64,000 bases of DNA. It comes from Plectrocnemia conspersa (Eukaryota > Arthropoda > Insecta > Trichoptera > Polycentropodidae). Numbering within the stretch: position 1 is the first letter of the stretch; every line of letters starts with the position of its first letter. A program made the position numbers and the translations under genes. Below, one piece after another: positions 1 to 19,082 of the stretch. Below the pieces are notes generated by a model. The model had not been told where the DNA came from. It was given only the letters and a program-made list of their open reading frames with translations, and searched no databases. The DNA lies in NCBI GenBank assembly GCA_009617715.1, contig VTFK01000213.1, forward strand, positions 310,001-374,000, written 5' to 3'.

Positions 1-1225
1 TAATTTGCGGTTCTATAAATTATATAGCCTTACCGAATCAAAAGTAATAAAACTGGTATGCGGTCAGATTTATTTATTATTGTATTATAGTAATGAGTGA
101 GTGATGCAGTGAAAGCGATTAGAAATAAAATATGATGATAGCTATTAGCTGTGAAGACATTGAATACAGTATCAATTATACTCGTATTACTAAAATTAGC
201 AAGAGAAACGCCACGATGATTTCTAATTCCGTCTATCATATAAGAATAATACTTTTATATACATACGAATATATTTTTTACGCGTCTTGTAACATTTAAA
301 GATAATTTCGGTTTATCTATTTTTAGCCGACTAGCATCCTGTCTTTTTGATAACGGCATCTTCTAAGAAAATGTCTTCCGCTACATCGTTCTTCTTCCTT
401 TTCGCGGAAATTACGCCATTTTACATATTATCGCGTGTTTCGCCTTACTTTTCCGCTTTCTGCGGATTTTCACGCGTGCCGATAGGGTGTTGCGATGAAA
501 AACGATCTGTCGTTAGTAAACTTTTGTATATATTTTTATTATATTTAACCCATTAAACGACGTGCAGTAAGAACGTGCACGCTCACCTTTCAACAAAATT
601 GAACGCACCGTTTCATTATCCGTGTACCAACAACAAATCTTTATCAACGCGCCCTTTTTCACCCTCGCTTGAATACAATTAATAAATTATAAGGTAACGC
701 ATTCTTGTTTTCAAAATATCACCTGAAAGGTTAAATAATATAATGCGTGATAAGGGTAGGACGTTATTGGATAAGATAGATTTGACGGTTCACAAACGTC
801 CACCTACATAGGTAGTAACTAGCAATAAGCATTATACGTATGTTTTACTTTATTAATTAAATAATAATTGATTTAAAAATCGGTAAAGTCACTCTCATTT
901 AACTGCAGTTATATAGATGATTATCTTTAAGTCCATTTGTATATTTTTCAACCAACTTCATAGTGGAAAATAAAGTTTCGCATAAATAGAACACAACATT
1001 GCTTTAACTTAGAATACGGGATTTTTAACAGATAATTATTAATGCTAATCTGTTCCCCGTAATCCGTGACGTCTGGTAACAAACTCTGTAAAATGTTGTT
1101 GCTTTTTAGTTCAATTGACCTTTTGTCGAGGGCTCGTTGAATTTAATAAAGTCACCTAAATGTTTTTCGCACCAGATTGACATTATATGTACACTTACTA
1201 AAATATTATTTTATATATTCAACAG
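1..1225. other. Intron of the centaurin gamma gene, no gene seen
   Basis: AT-rich sequence with no convincing exon or repeat. A polypyrimidine-poor but usable acceptor (TTCAACAG) ends it at 1225. Because the first visible exon starts in the middle of the GTPase-like domain, the first exons and promoter of the gene lie left of the window. A slightly more GC-rich patch at about 340-520 has no supported function. Confidence 0.6.
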
Positions 1226-8135
<6,910 letters not shown>

Positions 8136-9740
8136 AAAATATATTTTTATAGAATCCGTATTTATTTTCTTGATTTATAGAAAATATTTGCAATAGCTAA
8201 TTTTTGTTATGTATATAATATTATATATGTACTTTTAATTTAATTTATTTGATCTAGTTAGTTGTATATTCCATATTATTGTATATTTATAGGCTACGGC
8301 TTTTCTTCGATTCGATCTGAGTTAATTACTTTTACGTACATATGTATATGTGTATATTTTATAGTTAAAAATTATTTATCAAAGGACTGCTGTTGCTACC
8401 GTGGTAGTATTGTGATGTTGGGTGTCCTTTCCTTAGATTAATCGTAATCAATTATCGTGCTAGGATCATATATGTCAATATTTAGACTGATGATGACATA
8501 ACTAAATTTTCATATAGTATTATCTTGACTAGTTCGAATTCATAAATATGTATGCTATATAAATTCTCAGTGATTCTTATGTTGTTTCTGCTCATCTGAA
8601 TTCTACAATATTTTTTTATGCTACTATATTTCCGATATTACAATGCTTTTTGATATATGTATTCATTACTGACTTATAAATAATACGCTATGCAATCAAT
8701 ATAATATTCAAAAGATATTTTCTATTAAAAATATACTCAAATATCCTTTATGCGAAAATTTTGGATTACAGGGTATTTGTGGATATATACCTGTACGAAT
8801 TGTAGACAATTTTTATTACACCATACGGGATCATAGAGATATTTGAGTGTAATTTTATAAATTTCAATTTGTAAATAATTCTGTTTAGTGGTTTATATCG
8901 GTTACCTCTAATACATTCCTCTACGTCTATATTTCTATTGTAATTATTTTTCTATTTGTATTCACTTACGAATTGTACAATCTGCTGATATTTATTTCGT
9001 ACTTGTATTTGATGGATGGAAATTTTATGTAAACATATTTTGTACAAAGTATTTATTGTATTGTAAAAATACAAAGAACACTTTTAATACGTACTGTTAT
9101 AGAAGAGGATTGCTTTAGTTTCAATCGTCATTTTAACATATTTATTTAGCGACTTATGTATAATTTGTACAGTAAGTGATATCTGAAAGTGTTCGCACAT
9201 TTAAACATACGTACAATTGCACTGAGATATATAAATTTATATATAAATAAATACAAAGTTATAATCATAAGTGAAATATATATTATACATATATAAAAGA
9301 ATATGATTTATGGTTATAAATTATTTGTTATGTTTTAATGTAATCATTCTAAGTTTATTTCGAAATTATTTCTTAAATTATTGAGAATGGATGAAAAATT
9401 ATAAATTTATATAACTATGATTCTCAATGTTTGTTTTCACTCTTAGCGAATATTAAATATTTTATTTCTGTGATTTATGAACGAGAATTTACATGTACTT
9501 AAATAGTGTCTGGTCGCGTTTTTAAGAAACGAATAATTAATATTAAAATACATTCGTACATACGATCCCTGCGTGTATCTATGTGTAAACGAAGCTTTCA
9601 TTCAATCGAACTGCGTCGTAATACAACTGAATGTTTCACTGTTATTAATAAAAATATATATATACATATATATAAAAATAAACATGCTTTACTTATTATT
9701 TACACATTCCGACCGGCTCCTATAAATATAGTATTATAAG
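8136..9740 (+). other. 3' UTR and downstream flank of centaurin gamma gene
   Basis: Very AT-rich sequence after the TAA at 8133-8135. Several AATAAA or near-AATAAA signals occur, including near 9245 and 9645, so the true polyadenylation site cannot be chosen by eye. The short open frames here are not coding-like. Confidence 0.5.
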
Positions 9741-10585
9741 AGATACTAAATTGTCATGAATGCAACTTTGTTGATGTGTAGTGTTTAATTTTATTCATGA
9801 ATTTGAATATGCAGTTTACATGGCTACATACATATGAACATGTTAAGTGAAATTGCTCGATTATGCGACTCAATATAAACTCGATCGAAGTTATAGCAAC
9901 CCCAGCCATTGCAATTTATCTAAAATGCACGTTAAGCAATGGTGCAGAAGTAGTATAGTAAAACAAAAAATATGTAAACGGGAAATCCACTTACAGCTTA
10001 TGTTTCAAGATTAGTTGTATCTACTGGCTCATGAAGCCAACGACTGGTTTGTTTTTGTAAAGAGACAGTATTACACGATGCTGCTAACATTCAATAATAT
10101 AATTTTCATATGCATTAACTTTTGACTTGAAATCAGTTAATTTCAAACATAATCGTTTTTGGATTAAACATGGTTTGATATACGTACATATATAATACAA
10201 TCTTTATTTTTCATATTTATGTATCTGATTAATTTTTATAATAATTGGTTATATATATTGTACATTTTTTTTGGATATTTATATTGCATCATTTCGAAAA
10301 GCAAAAAAAACACACTCTAGTTACTACAGGAGATAAACAGAGATTATAAATATTAACTACTTTTACTAAATTCGCTACACTTTACATAATCTATAAGTAG
10401 TCAAAAATAAACTTTTTTTGCCAAATTTTTGTAGCCAGATTCATTAACTCCACAACGAAAAGTAGAGATATTAATAATGCAATATAAAATTAACTTTAAG
10501 ATCATATAATATTTAACATACTGTAAAATAGCAAATTCTTGAATTTTTTATCGCTGAGATAAAATTTTTTGAGAAGATTTTGTAT
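9741..10585. other. Intergenic, nothing recognised
   Basis: AT-rich intergenic sequence downstream of the centaurin gamma gene. No open frame, repeat or RNA gene could be supported. Confidence 0.5.
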
Positions 10586-10589
10586 GCAC

Positions 10590-10990
10590 ATCGTCATATT
10601 TTGCGATATGGCGTCGAAGATGCTCGGCTTCGTTATACGGAGTGCATGCCACTTTAACAATACTCCTTTTTGTTGGAGAGAATTCAAGAAAATTTTTCAG
10701 ATATCTCTACAAGAGAGGGTATGGGTCGTAGTGTATTTTTACTAGGATAGTTGGGATATAATTCGTTGCATTCTCAGCATAACCTATTCAATAAAACACT
10801 TTTTTTGCTAAGGGGTCGATAATCCGTTAATGTTCGGTGATTTTCAGTTGCAAGCTTTAGAGTGCCCTAGAGAATTGCGCTGGTGTCCCTTATTCTTGAT
10901 TTGAGAACGCTATTCCTGTACGAGCTACCCGGCTTCTTAACGAGCTTGCCAAACACTAATATGTTTTCGGCGATAGCTATGAGGAACTAG
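10590..10990 (+). mobile_element. Decayed LINE fragment (same family as 30824-32460)
   Basis: The forward strand reads SKMLGFVIRSACHF near 10605-10655, matching SSKMLGFVMRNAFHF in the longer copy at 31740-31785. Next comes a stretch resembling the GYDSLNSRR region near 10750. At 10925-10985 a piece reads RLLNELAKH..VFGDSYEEL, matching the C-terminal RLLNTLAFK..LFNVSYEDL. Stops and indels break the frame. Seen directly as homology within the window. Family: jockey/CR1-like non-LTR retrotransposon. Confidence 0.65.
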
Positions 10991-11084
10991 AAAAAAAATA
11001 TGGAATTGTACTTATTTGAAATACTTTTCTGTAAAATACTTGCGGTGAAATACTTTCCCTTTAATATCATATTTTTTAAAATAG

Positions 11085-11400
11085 TGTAATATCGAAGTGC
11101 AGACAACTATGGAGCAATATGCAAGATGCGGCGTCTGACTGTACTTCTTTTTCCGTTTATTTTCCCCTAAGAGATAAGTTGCCTTAGTTTGGACTTGAAC
11201 TGATACAAATTCTAAAACTATAATTAATTTTATACATATGGAAAAATTGAAATCATATAATTTTACTAGCACACATCAGATGAATTATATTTTCATTGGT
11301 AAAACTGTATATCTACCGGTGAAAATGTATTCCGATACGATTTCACTGAAATGATATATTTAAAAAAATATTTTCGTGATAGATATAAGACTGTTTTATT
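11085..11400. repeat. Interspersed repeat family, copy A
   Basis: About 300 bp related to 50885-51305 and 52174-52320. Shared landmarks are a segment with ATCGAAGTGCAGAC and a TTGAAATCATATAATTTTA core, followed by repeats of an AAAATGTATTCCG-like unit. No coding potential. It may be a nonautonomous element, but its ends are not defined. A weaker relative is at 33660-33800. Confidence 0.6.
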
Positions 11401-11404
11401 ACTT

Positions 11405-11480
11405 ACGAGTTTGTTAGCTGCATTAAATATATCAAAGAGCCGCATGCGGATCGTGAGCCGTCATTTGGCCATGTGTGGTA
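11405..11480. mobile_element. Solo terminus of a hAT-like DNA transposon
   Basis: The GC-rich segment GAGCCGCATGCGGATCGTGA, followed by a GCCGTCATTTGGCCAT-like end, resembles the right terminus of hAT elements whose ends carry GGCCAAA and GCGGCTC motifs. No partner terminus or target duplication was found, so it is a remnant at best. Confidence 0.4.
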
Positions 11481-11819
11481 TAGTATTTACTATTTTGTAT
11501 TTTAATAAGTAGTTTAATACATACTACAAATTTTCATTAGAACTGCTATGAACTGCTTTTGCTTCTGTTCTGAATCATATTGATCCTTCTTTTTGACTCC
11601 AGATTCTTCCGTAAAGCTTCAACTCATCGTCTCTTGACTCCCGACTGCAGACTCCGACTCCCCATTCCTATTCTTGAAGTTGGTCTGTTACTCCGTTGTA
11701 ATGCATTGTGCTAGCGTATGTTATGTTACAACGGTAGATTTAAAATAATGATGTATTATTATAGATTTGCCAACACAGTTGGAATATTCTACCATGATTT
11801 TCGACCACACTTGCACAAA

Positions 11820-12320
11820 ATGGCGTCGCACATCTTCCGAGAAAACAAGCACAACGCCACGCCGTGTGATGTCGGCCTCTCGGGCGAACAGGTAGGTAGT
11901 GTCGCCGGGACGAAGGTGAGTCGGTGTAGAGCCGGCCGGCGCACTTCATTAGCCGCAGGTAACTCAGTGCCGTGCGGACGCAGGTGGGCGCCGGTTCGCT
12001 GCCGACATGCCGCCTACTCTCTGCCGGGTTCCTTCTCCGTTCCGGGCCCCGGACCCTGCGGGATGGAACGGACAGGCCAAGTGAGAGACTGCTCGGCCGG
12101 TGCTGCGCAGGTGAGTGCCTAACGCGAACCCATCCTCCGAGTGATCAGGAATGTGCTAAACGGACGTGTTTCTGTGAACTTGTCAACGGAACCAGTCAGC
12201 GGTTGAAGAACACAATTGTGGCTCGAGCTCGAGCGCCAAAACCGCTTCACCAGTTCAAAACTGCAACGGAATGCTCTCGTGTTGTCATCGTGTTTCACTC
12301 ATACATAAACACCAGTGCTC
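11820..12320 (+). promoter_or_regulatory. CpG-rich island, candidate promoter and first noncoding exon of the 28.6-kb gene
   Basis: A GC- and CpG-rich island stands out from AT-rich flanks. It contains CTCAGTGCCGTGCGG at 11963-11977, an initiator-like TCAGT with a GC-rich tail, and a textbook splice donor CAG|GTGAGT after base 12110. A 5' UTR exon of about 11966-12110 would carry ATGs at 12006 and 12063. The first closes within the exon; the second would close after splicing to the acceptor at 28560. The next plus-strand acceptor with coding behind it is at 28560. An open frame from ATG 11820 is also possible but unsupported. Assignment to the downstream gene is inference. Confidence 0.5.
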
Positions 12321-12474
12321 ATACATAAATAATTTTTAAAATCTAACGAGAACAACTATGACATATAGAATAAAAAATATATAATATACTATCATCCAGC
12401 AATACACTTTTTAAATTACAATGCCATATAGTACGCCAATGTAACAACTTTCGAACTGGAAACTATTATTCAGT

Positions 12475-12655
12475 GGCTTCCAAATTGTAAATCTCCCGGA
12501 AATGACTCTTTTCCTACCGATTACCATCATTTTAAACTCGTCTTTTGCCTGTCTATACTTTCCAAATGCATTGAAGCATTAGTTCTTCGTAAATCCGGTA
12601 ATAACCCTACGCTTCCTTCTAGTTATCGGTCTATAAATTTACTAGAAATTGCAAA
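12475..12655 (+). mobile_element. Reverse-transcriptase fragment of a second LINE family
   Basis: One open stretch reads WLPNCKSPGNDSFPTDY followed later by SGNNPTLPSSYRSINLL. This matches the N-terminal RT signature (KSPG-D-x-P and the SSYRPISLL block) of non-LTR retrotransposons. The middle is shortened and the frame ends in an A-run. It differs from the QHGFR-type family elsewhere in the window. Confidence 0.6.
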
Positions 12656-12959
12656 AAAAAGTACGAAAAAATAATGCAAAATATACTACTTGAACACGTT
12701 ATTCAAAATTTAGTTTCAGATTAGTGAAACATCAGCTTTAACTGAAAAAAACAGAAGCAGTATTGCTAAATATAAGTCGAATAAATTAAATTTATCAGTG
12801 ACTTTAGTTTAATTAAAAAACTATTTTTTGAATTATGGAATATATTGATTTAAAATTAAAAATATTTGTTAAATATCATACCTTAATCTGCATTCCACAT
12901 GGTTCAATTTTAGTAACCTTGCTATTAATAGTAGTTTCAAATGACTTCAGCTATTAAAT

Positions 12960-13075
12960 GAGATTGTCAGCGCCTTGAACGCTTTTCTTTCACGAGTCAT
13001 CCAGCTTCTCAACGATCTTGCCAAACACAAGCATGTTTTCGGCGTTAGTTACGAGGAGCGGAAAAAAATGTGGGA
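12960..13075 (+). mobile_element. LINE C-terminal fragment
   Basis: Reads RVIQLLNDLAKHKHVFGVSYEE, parallel to 10925-10985 and to RLLNTLAF..NVSYEDL near 32190-32255. It is a short decayed copy of the dominant LINE family. Confidence 0.55.
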
Positions 13076-13798
13076 TATTGCTCATCTATTTTAACTGTGC
13101 ACCATAACTTTTAATTATATAATAATTGTTTGTATAATCGCCATCGTGAAATAAACAATATAATAGAATTTTCACTAAAAGCTTAAAATTACAAATTAAA
13201 TTCTTCTTTAAAAATGAAAATATCAGTTTTATTTTATTTTTTTAATTTTATATTATTAAAAAACACATGCATCACTTGCTTCGGGAAAGCATATGTCTAA
13301 GGACCGCAGTGCCCGTAAGTTATTTAAAAATAATCTTTGTTTCTAGAAATAATTAAATAAACTTAAATACAGTTACTTACAATAAAAGCGTCACAAAAAT
13401 ATCGAAAAGACTTTCGCTGTAGATAAATTAACTAAAATTAAAATGTATAATAAACATCTAGATTAAAAAAAATCATTCATTAGGTTTTCGTGAAATTTAA
13501 ACTATAATAACTAAACTTTTTCTGCCTTAAAAATAAATTTTATGCATGTAATGGTTTTTTTGCCAGTGTAGCTCTCTATATATAAAACTTTTCAAAATTA
13601 CTTATCTTTGCAAATCAGATTGCTATATAATCTACAGAGATTATCTACTATCAATAACTTAAAAATATATTTTACGATTAGACGTTTTTACATTTTTTGC
13701 GAATAATCGAACAGGAAGCTCTAATAGCTACATAACATTATGTAGAAAAAAATCAAAACTGTACGCAAAATTAGCGTATTCGAAAACAACGGGTGGCT

Positions 13799-13894
13799 AA
13801 CTCAATAAAGACAAGTTGTCAAATTTTATTATTATGACATATACATCAATAAGTGTCAAAATAATAAAATTGGACAACTTGTCGTTTTTGAGTT
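13799..13894. repeat. Long hairpin, 41-nt arms with 14-nt loop
   Basis: The left arm 13799-13839 pairs with the right arm 13854-13894, with 37 of 41 positions complementary. The loop is 13840-13853. The size and near-perfect stem suit either a very small foldback element or a pre-microRNA-like hairpin. No target duplication was identified. Confidence 0.7.
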
Positions 13895-16800
13895 CTGCAA
13901 CGGTTTGGTAATGCGATTCAGTTACTAAGGTAATCTTGTTTAAAAAGTCGTTTCACATATGAGCGAGTGAAATATAATACAAGAGCATTCCACTGAAGGC
14001 TTGAATAGAGACAAAAAATATATTCCACTGCAGTTTTACTCAATTATCTTGCTATTCTAGCAACTGCTACAATTGCACTTTTCAACCGTTGCAATCAACT
14101 GGTTCTGTAAGCGTGCAGTTTTAAACATATCAGTACTATAAATTGAACTATACAATAAGATAATGTTATAATAATTTATTAAAGTTTATTCAAACTTTCG
14201 AGCGACTTTAAAAATAACCTTGTTTCACTTCTTTACGTATTAATTAACTTTTTCTAATTTTCTTGAGACTTTCTCTAGTGTATTTTATATTCATTCAAAA
14301 AGGTTTATAGCTACTGATTATTACTGTGCGACATTGAAATGGTAATTAATTAACGAAATTTTAAATATTTATTATTCTGACGCAATATAGAAAATAATGC
14401 GTTAAATTTGTAAATGTTTTAGAAATATTGTTACTATGGTTACTTTTTTACAGACGAACGTGAGTCATTATATTGTATTAGTCAGTAAAATATAAGTTAA
14501 ATTAGATAAATTGAATTTCAATTGCGCATTTTGAACATATACACAAAGTTAAGTTGTTTTTTTTCTTATCAAATATATTTACAAAACATATTTCTCATTT
14601 AGTAATACATATATTTATAGACCGCAAAATGTAATACCCTAGCAAAAAAACTAATAAATTAATACCTGATATTTTGCTTCTTCCGCATAATTGAAAATAT
14701 ATTTATCTTGCAAATTTAACGCAATATACGCATTAAAAATTGTCTAAAAAGTAATAATTAAAATTACTTATAGATCTACTAAATTATATCTAACCATAAA
14801 TGGTTTGTTATGTTCAGTTATGTTTGTGTATTATGTATACATAGTAACTCGTATAAATACATAATACAACTTGAATCATTGTTATAATGAGCCTATGAGT
14901 AATAGTCATATGAATCAGTTCTATGCAGTATGCACTTAAAGCATAAATCTAAAATCTGACGTTTAAGATAGTTTTTCTCATATATGGCAAATAAAAATAA
15001 AAGCAAGCTTATTTTTGTTGAGCTGTTAGTATTTTAATAGAACAATTTAATATTGCTGGTACTTTAGAAGTGCAAAGTACCAGCCATTTACACATCAGTT
15101 ATTTATTTCCGTATATTAAATATTGATACGATAAAGCTTGCTTTCTACCAAACCAAAGCAACGAAGGCAGTCGTTAAAACATCACACACAACCATCCTGC
15201 AGAACCAGTTGTTGGGTGATCTTTAACAACGTGTCAACCATATTTATTTATGATCTCAACATAAAACTAACGTTTTTCTTTACAAAATACAATTAATAAA
15301 ATCACTATCGTAATCGATATAGTAATAAAAACAAACGGTGATTTATGTCATGTTTAGTTAGCTTTCTAGGCTTTTCCAAAAATATGAATATGCATCAGAG
15401 CGTTTATCATTTAATTGCACAATTTTTTTCTAATATTATTCCAGCTAAAGATGAACCGGTATCGAGTTTTATCAGGGTCGCGTTTTGTTTATTAGCATAT
15501 ACAACACTTTCCGTCGATTTTGTCCAATTAAACGAGTTTATTTTTGCGGCGTGTCAAATTGTGATAAATAACCACAGACCCCGGAGGACCCTCGGGTGCT
15601 CTGCAAATAAATTCGCAACCGGTTTCCCGCTCCACAGTGGAATAAATAGCTCCAAATTCGAACTCTAACGACCTATTGTGCTCATCTATAACGAATCGTT
15701 CCACATTGATCAAATTCTGAAATTCTCAAGCATTTCCTTAATAAATGTGACATTTATCAATTCAGCCATTCATGTTATGGTATATTCACATTCAAAAGTA
15801 TCTGTAACGATTTGTTAATATAAAACATAACCATTTGTTTTTTGATTAAAGATATACGTGCTTACAATACATGATGATGTCACTCCCAACCATCGAAAAA
15901 ATCGCAAAAAATTAAAATAAACATAAATATATTTTAAACTATTTATAAAATCTTAAAATATAAGAAATTTATGTATTTCATAATCGATTATGACGAGTGA
16001 GTAATATATTGTTGTATTTTGTAAAAGCAGACAGTATGTTTTTTATATAAAAATCGATCAATACATAAATATACAATATATTTATAATATTTTTACTTAC
16101 AATATGTAGTATATATCTATATACGTTATACAAATATGTTAATTTTTTTAATTATTGGTACAGTTATTTATTTTTTATCTGTTATAATGCTAGTTCTTAA
16201 TAAATAAAAATGAATTTGAACATTTAATAATACCCATTGATATCGGAGGAGAAGGTTCGGTTTCATTGGAAGGTTATGTTAAAGCAAGAGTTATAAAAAG
16301 TGATTGCATAATTTGATTTAAATCAAAGAGTGAAAGATTGTATATATGTATATTGAATAAACGGAAATACATATGTAAATTAAATTAATTTTTTTATAAT
16401 ATTGATTTAAAATAATATAATATATTAATATCAGTAATTAGATCCATTTCAAGGTAATAGAACTGTTAAGGAACTATTAGAACTTAACATACATACATAG
16501 ATATATGGTGGTATGAAATAGGAACATATTTTTTTTATTGCGTTGCACATTTAATATACTTAAGTCAAATATTTCTGACCTATTCGGTACAATGCAATGT
16601 AAAATTTTTTACGTCAAATACTATATTTTGTTGATGTATTCATCCACTTCGTATCTAATCTCCGCGTTCTTATCTCTGTTTCTAAATATTCAAACGCGAT
16701 CCACTTCACAAAATTTGCTTTGAGAGCGCATCGAAGAATCCTTATCGCAAAGAAGACTTATACGTTCGTTCTAGGAAGTCTTAAGTATGTTTAGAAACAC

Positions 16801-18429
16801 ACACATAACACTTACATAATAATAATTTAACCCACATGTCAGAACCTTTACGAAATAAAGGCGAAATGCACGATTCACTTTTACGGATTCGTATCTAACA
16901 TTGGTAACTTTCTTTATGACTATTTATGATATTATGTGTATTGTGCTGACTGTTACCTTTCTCTTAGATTATGTTGTTTGAAACAGTTATAATCTTTAAA
17001 TCACGATCTATATATTTTTGTTAATAAATCAAAGAATATCGGCTGTAATCACAGTTATTAGATTATTTAGTTAATTATTAAGTACTCACGAAGAAATTCA
17101 GTATTGTTCAGAATTGCAGACATTGCCAAAAAAGTGTACAGTTATGCCAAAATCTGATCACGATTCTCGCGATAGTTTAATGGATATTACACACAAACTA
17201 CTTCTTTCTTTTTTTATTACCTATACACATTTTCGTCGGTGTTCGAAGAGGAAATAAAGTGAAACGAAAGGTTAAATCAGTTCGGCGCACTTCCAAGGTC
17301 TCGAGCATGTATAATATGATTCTTGATGAGATGCTGCGATATTAATTACACTTTTCAACCATAAAGAGAGCTATACAAGAGTTAATGTACTATGAAATTA
17401 AAATATATATTTTTTAGAGCAAATATTAAAAAAATATATATAATGAATCAGCGTAATCGTGTAGTTTTTTTATATTCCTCAAAAATTACAATTAAATAGC
17501 GCGTTAGTACGACAGTTTTAGAAACGCTGATAAGGCCGGTATTCAGCTGACCAGACCGTCTCCAGTCAGCATATTGTGTTGTAGAAGTCAGCACTAATGA
17601 CAACGACCGATCGCCAATATATTGTAGGAAGACCATTACTCGCGCACAAATGTTGGTACTGATTTTAAATAATATAAAAAAAGCTAAAATGATTGTTCTT
17701 ATATTTTAGATTAAATTATTTGAGTCAAGATTACCAATTCACATGGTTAAATGTTTTTAAAAATCATTATAAAAATAAGAAGAAATCAAATAACTTTTTG
17801 AATAACATTGATATATTATTTACCTTTAGAAAAAAATAATAATACGATTCACAGCAATAACAAATATTTATATAAGTGTGTAATTTTAATTATACTTGGT
17901 AAGCTAGATTTTTTTTTTAAGATTAATATATAATATGATAATCACCCAGTTAGTCACAAAGCTAATTTATTCAGAGATTAAACCAAAATAATCAGTAATC
18001 GCAAATAAAAAATACGAAGTAGAGCATACAAAAACAATTTATATTGGTTTAGTTATCCTATCCACTTGATGCTAAACTAAATTTTTGTATCGTATATGGC
18101 CGGCCTGACCAAAAAGTCGATAGCGAGCTATAAATCTAAATTATTATCTAATATATTTTTATAGGTACTAAAAAAAATATATGTACCTACTGGTATCTGT
18201 ATTTGACATTATGCTAAACAAAATTATTTTTGCAAAAAAAAAATTTTAGTTCAATAAAATAAACTCCAAAAATAAATGTAGTATTATAAAATGTAATTTT
18301 TGTTTGCGATGCTAGTGTAGCGGAAAAGTTCTTGTGTGAAACTTCAGCCTGTTGCCAGTTTGCTTTGCCCGCTGTATCCTAGTGGTTGCATTTGTGTATA
18401 TCACAAGTTGAATTTGCATAACGCAGAAA
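13895..18429. other. Nothing recognised
   Basis: AT-rich, probably intronic or intergenic. Small open frames at 15345-15668 and 17448-17636 have no recognisable domain and lie among stops. No RNA gene, array or complete element was seen. Confidence 0.45.
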
Positions 18430-18463
18430 AACATTATATGGCTAGGTATAGCCATATAATGTT
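18430..18463. repeat. Perfect 15-bp hairpin with GGTA loop
   Basis: Arms 18430-18444 (AACATTATATGGCTA) and 18449-18463 are exact reverse complements around a 4-nt loop. The role is unknown. Confidence 0.75.
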
Positions 18464-18645
18464 GTAGGTCATGAATAATCCAAAAAAGACAAAAACGTAT
18501 AATTTCCATGAGGAATGGGAATGGGAATAAGCCTTTTTTTTCGTCAGACTTGAAAAGAAATTTTGCGGTTTGATATTATTTTCTGCAAAAAATAATGATG
18601 AAAGAAAAAGAAGGAAATGTACTTTATATATTGCATGATATAAAC

Positions 18646-19074
18646 CATAGTTTCTTAACCTTTTTACATCCACGGACCACCAAAAAGATCATTAAATGTT
18701 TTGTGGACCATCAACATTGGAATAAAATAATAAATATTTATATAATTGATTTTTTATTCAAAACAATTAATTTTGCAACATAATGTGCTGATATAACTAT
18801 ATTAAAGTATATTAAAACGGTCAGTAACAAGAAATATAATTTAAAAATCCATAAAATACAGCATAAAATTCGATTGCTTATCGAAATAATAAAAATCAAT
18901 TATTATGAGTTTTCAGTATTATTTATAGATCTTCCAGAATTCCTATAGGGCTATTTAAAACGATTTTTAAATAGCCCTATGCAAATACAAGCGAATACAG
19001 AACAGATGTGAAATTAATTTTATTACCTGCGGCCCAACCAAAAATCTTCGCGGACCACCGGTTAAGAAACTATG
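18646..19074. mobile_element. Nonautonomous hAT (MITE-like) element with perfect 8-bp target duplication
   Basis: The 429-bp element has inverted termini CATAGTTTCTTAACC at both ends and a subterminal CGGACCACC motif in both arms. It is flanked by ATATAAAC at 18638-18645 and again at 19075-19082, a perfect 8-bp duplication, which is diagnostic of the hAT superfamily. It has no coding capacity. It contains a perfect 16-bp hairpin (18945-18960 and 18965-18980, loop CGAT). Confidence 0.9.
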
Positions 19075-19082
19075 ATATAAAC

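Noticed and set aside
1..560. Open frames of 69 codons at both strands near the left edge
   Set aside because: No domain, no splice or promoter context; consistent with chance in AT-rich intron.
11718..12328. Protein-coding first exon (frames of 134 and 118 codons)
   Set aside because: The frames arise from GC-rich composition; donors at 11891 and 12110 do not give phases that continue into the 28561 exon from the ATGs at 11820 or 12063. Kept as promoter/5' UTR.
15345..15713. 107-codon plus and 61-codon minus frames
   Set aside because: Overlapping on opposite strands, no family resemblance, no splice context.
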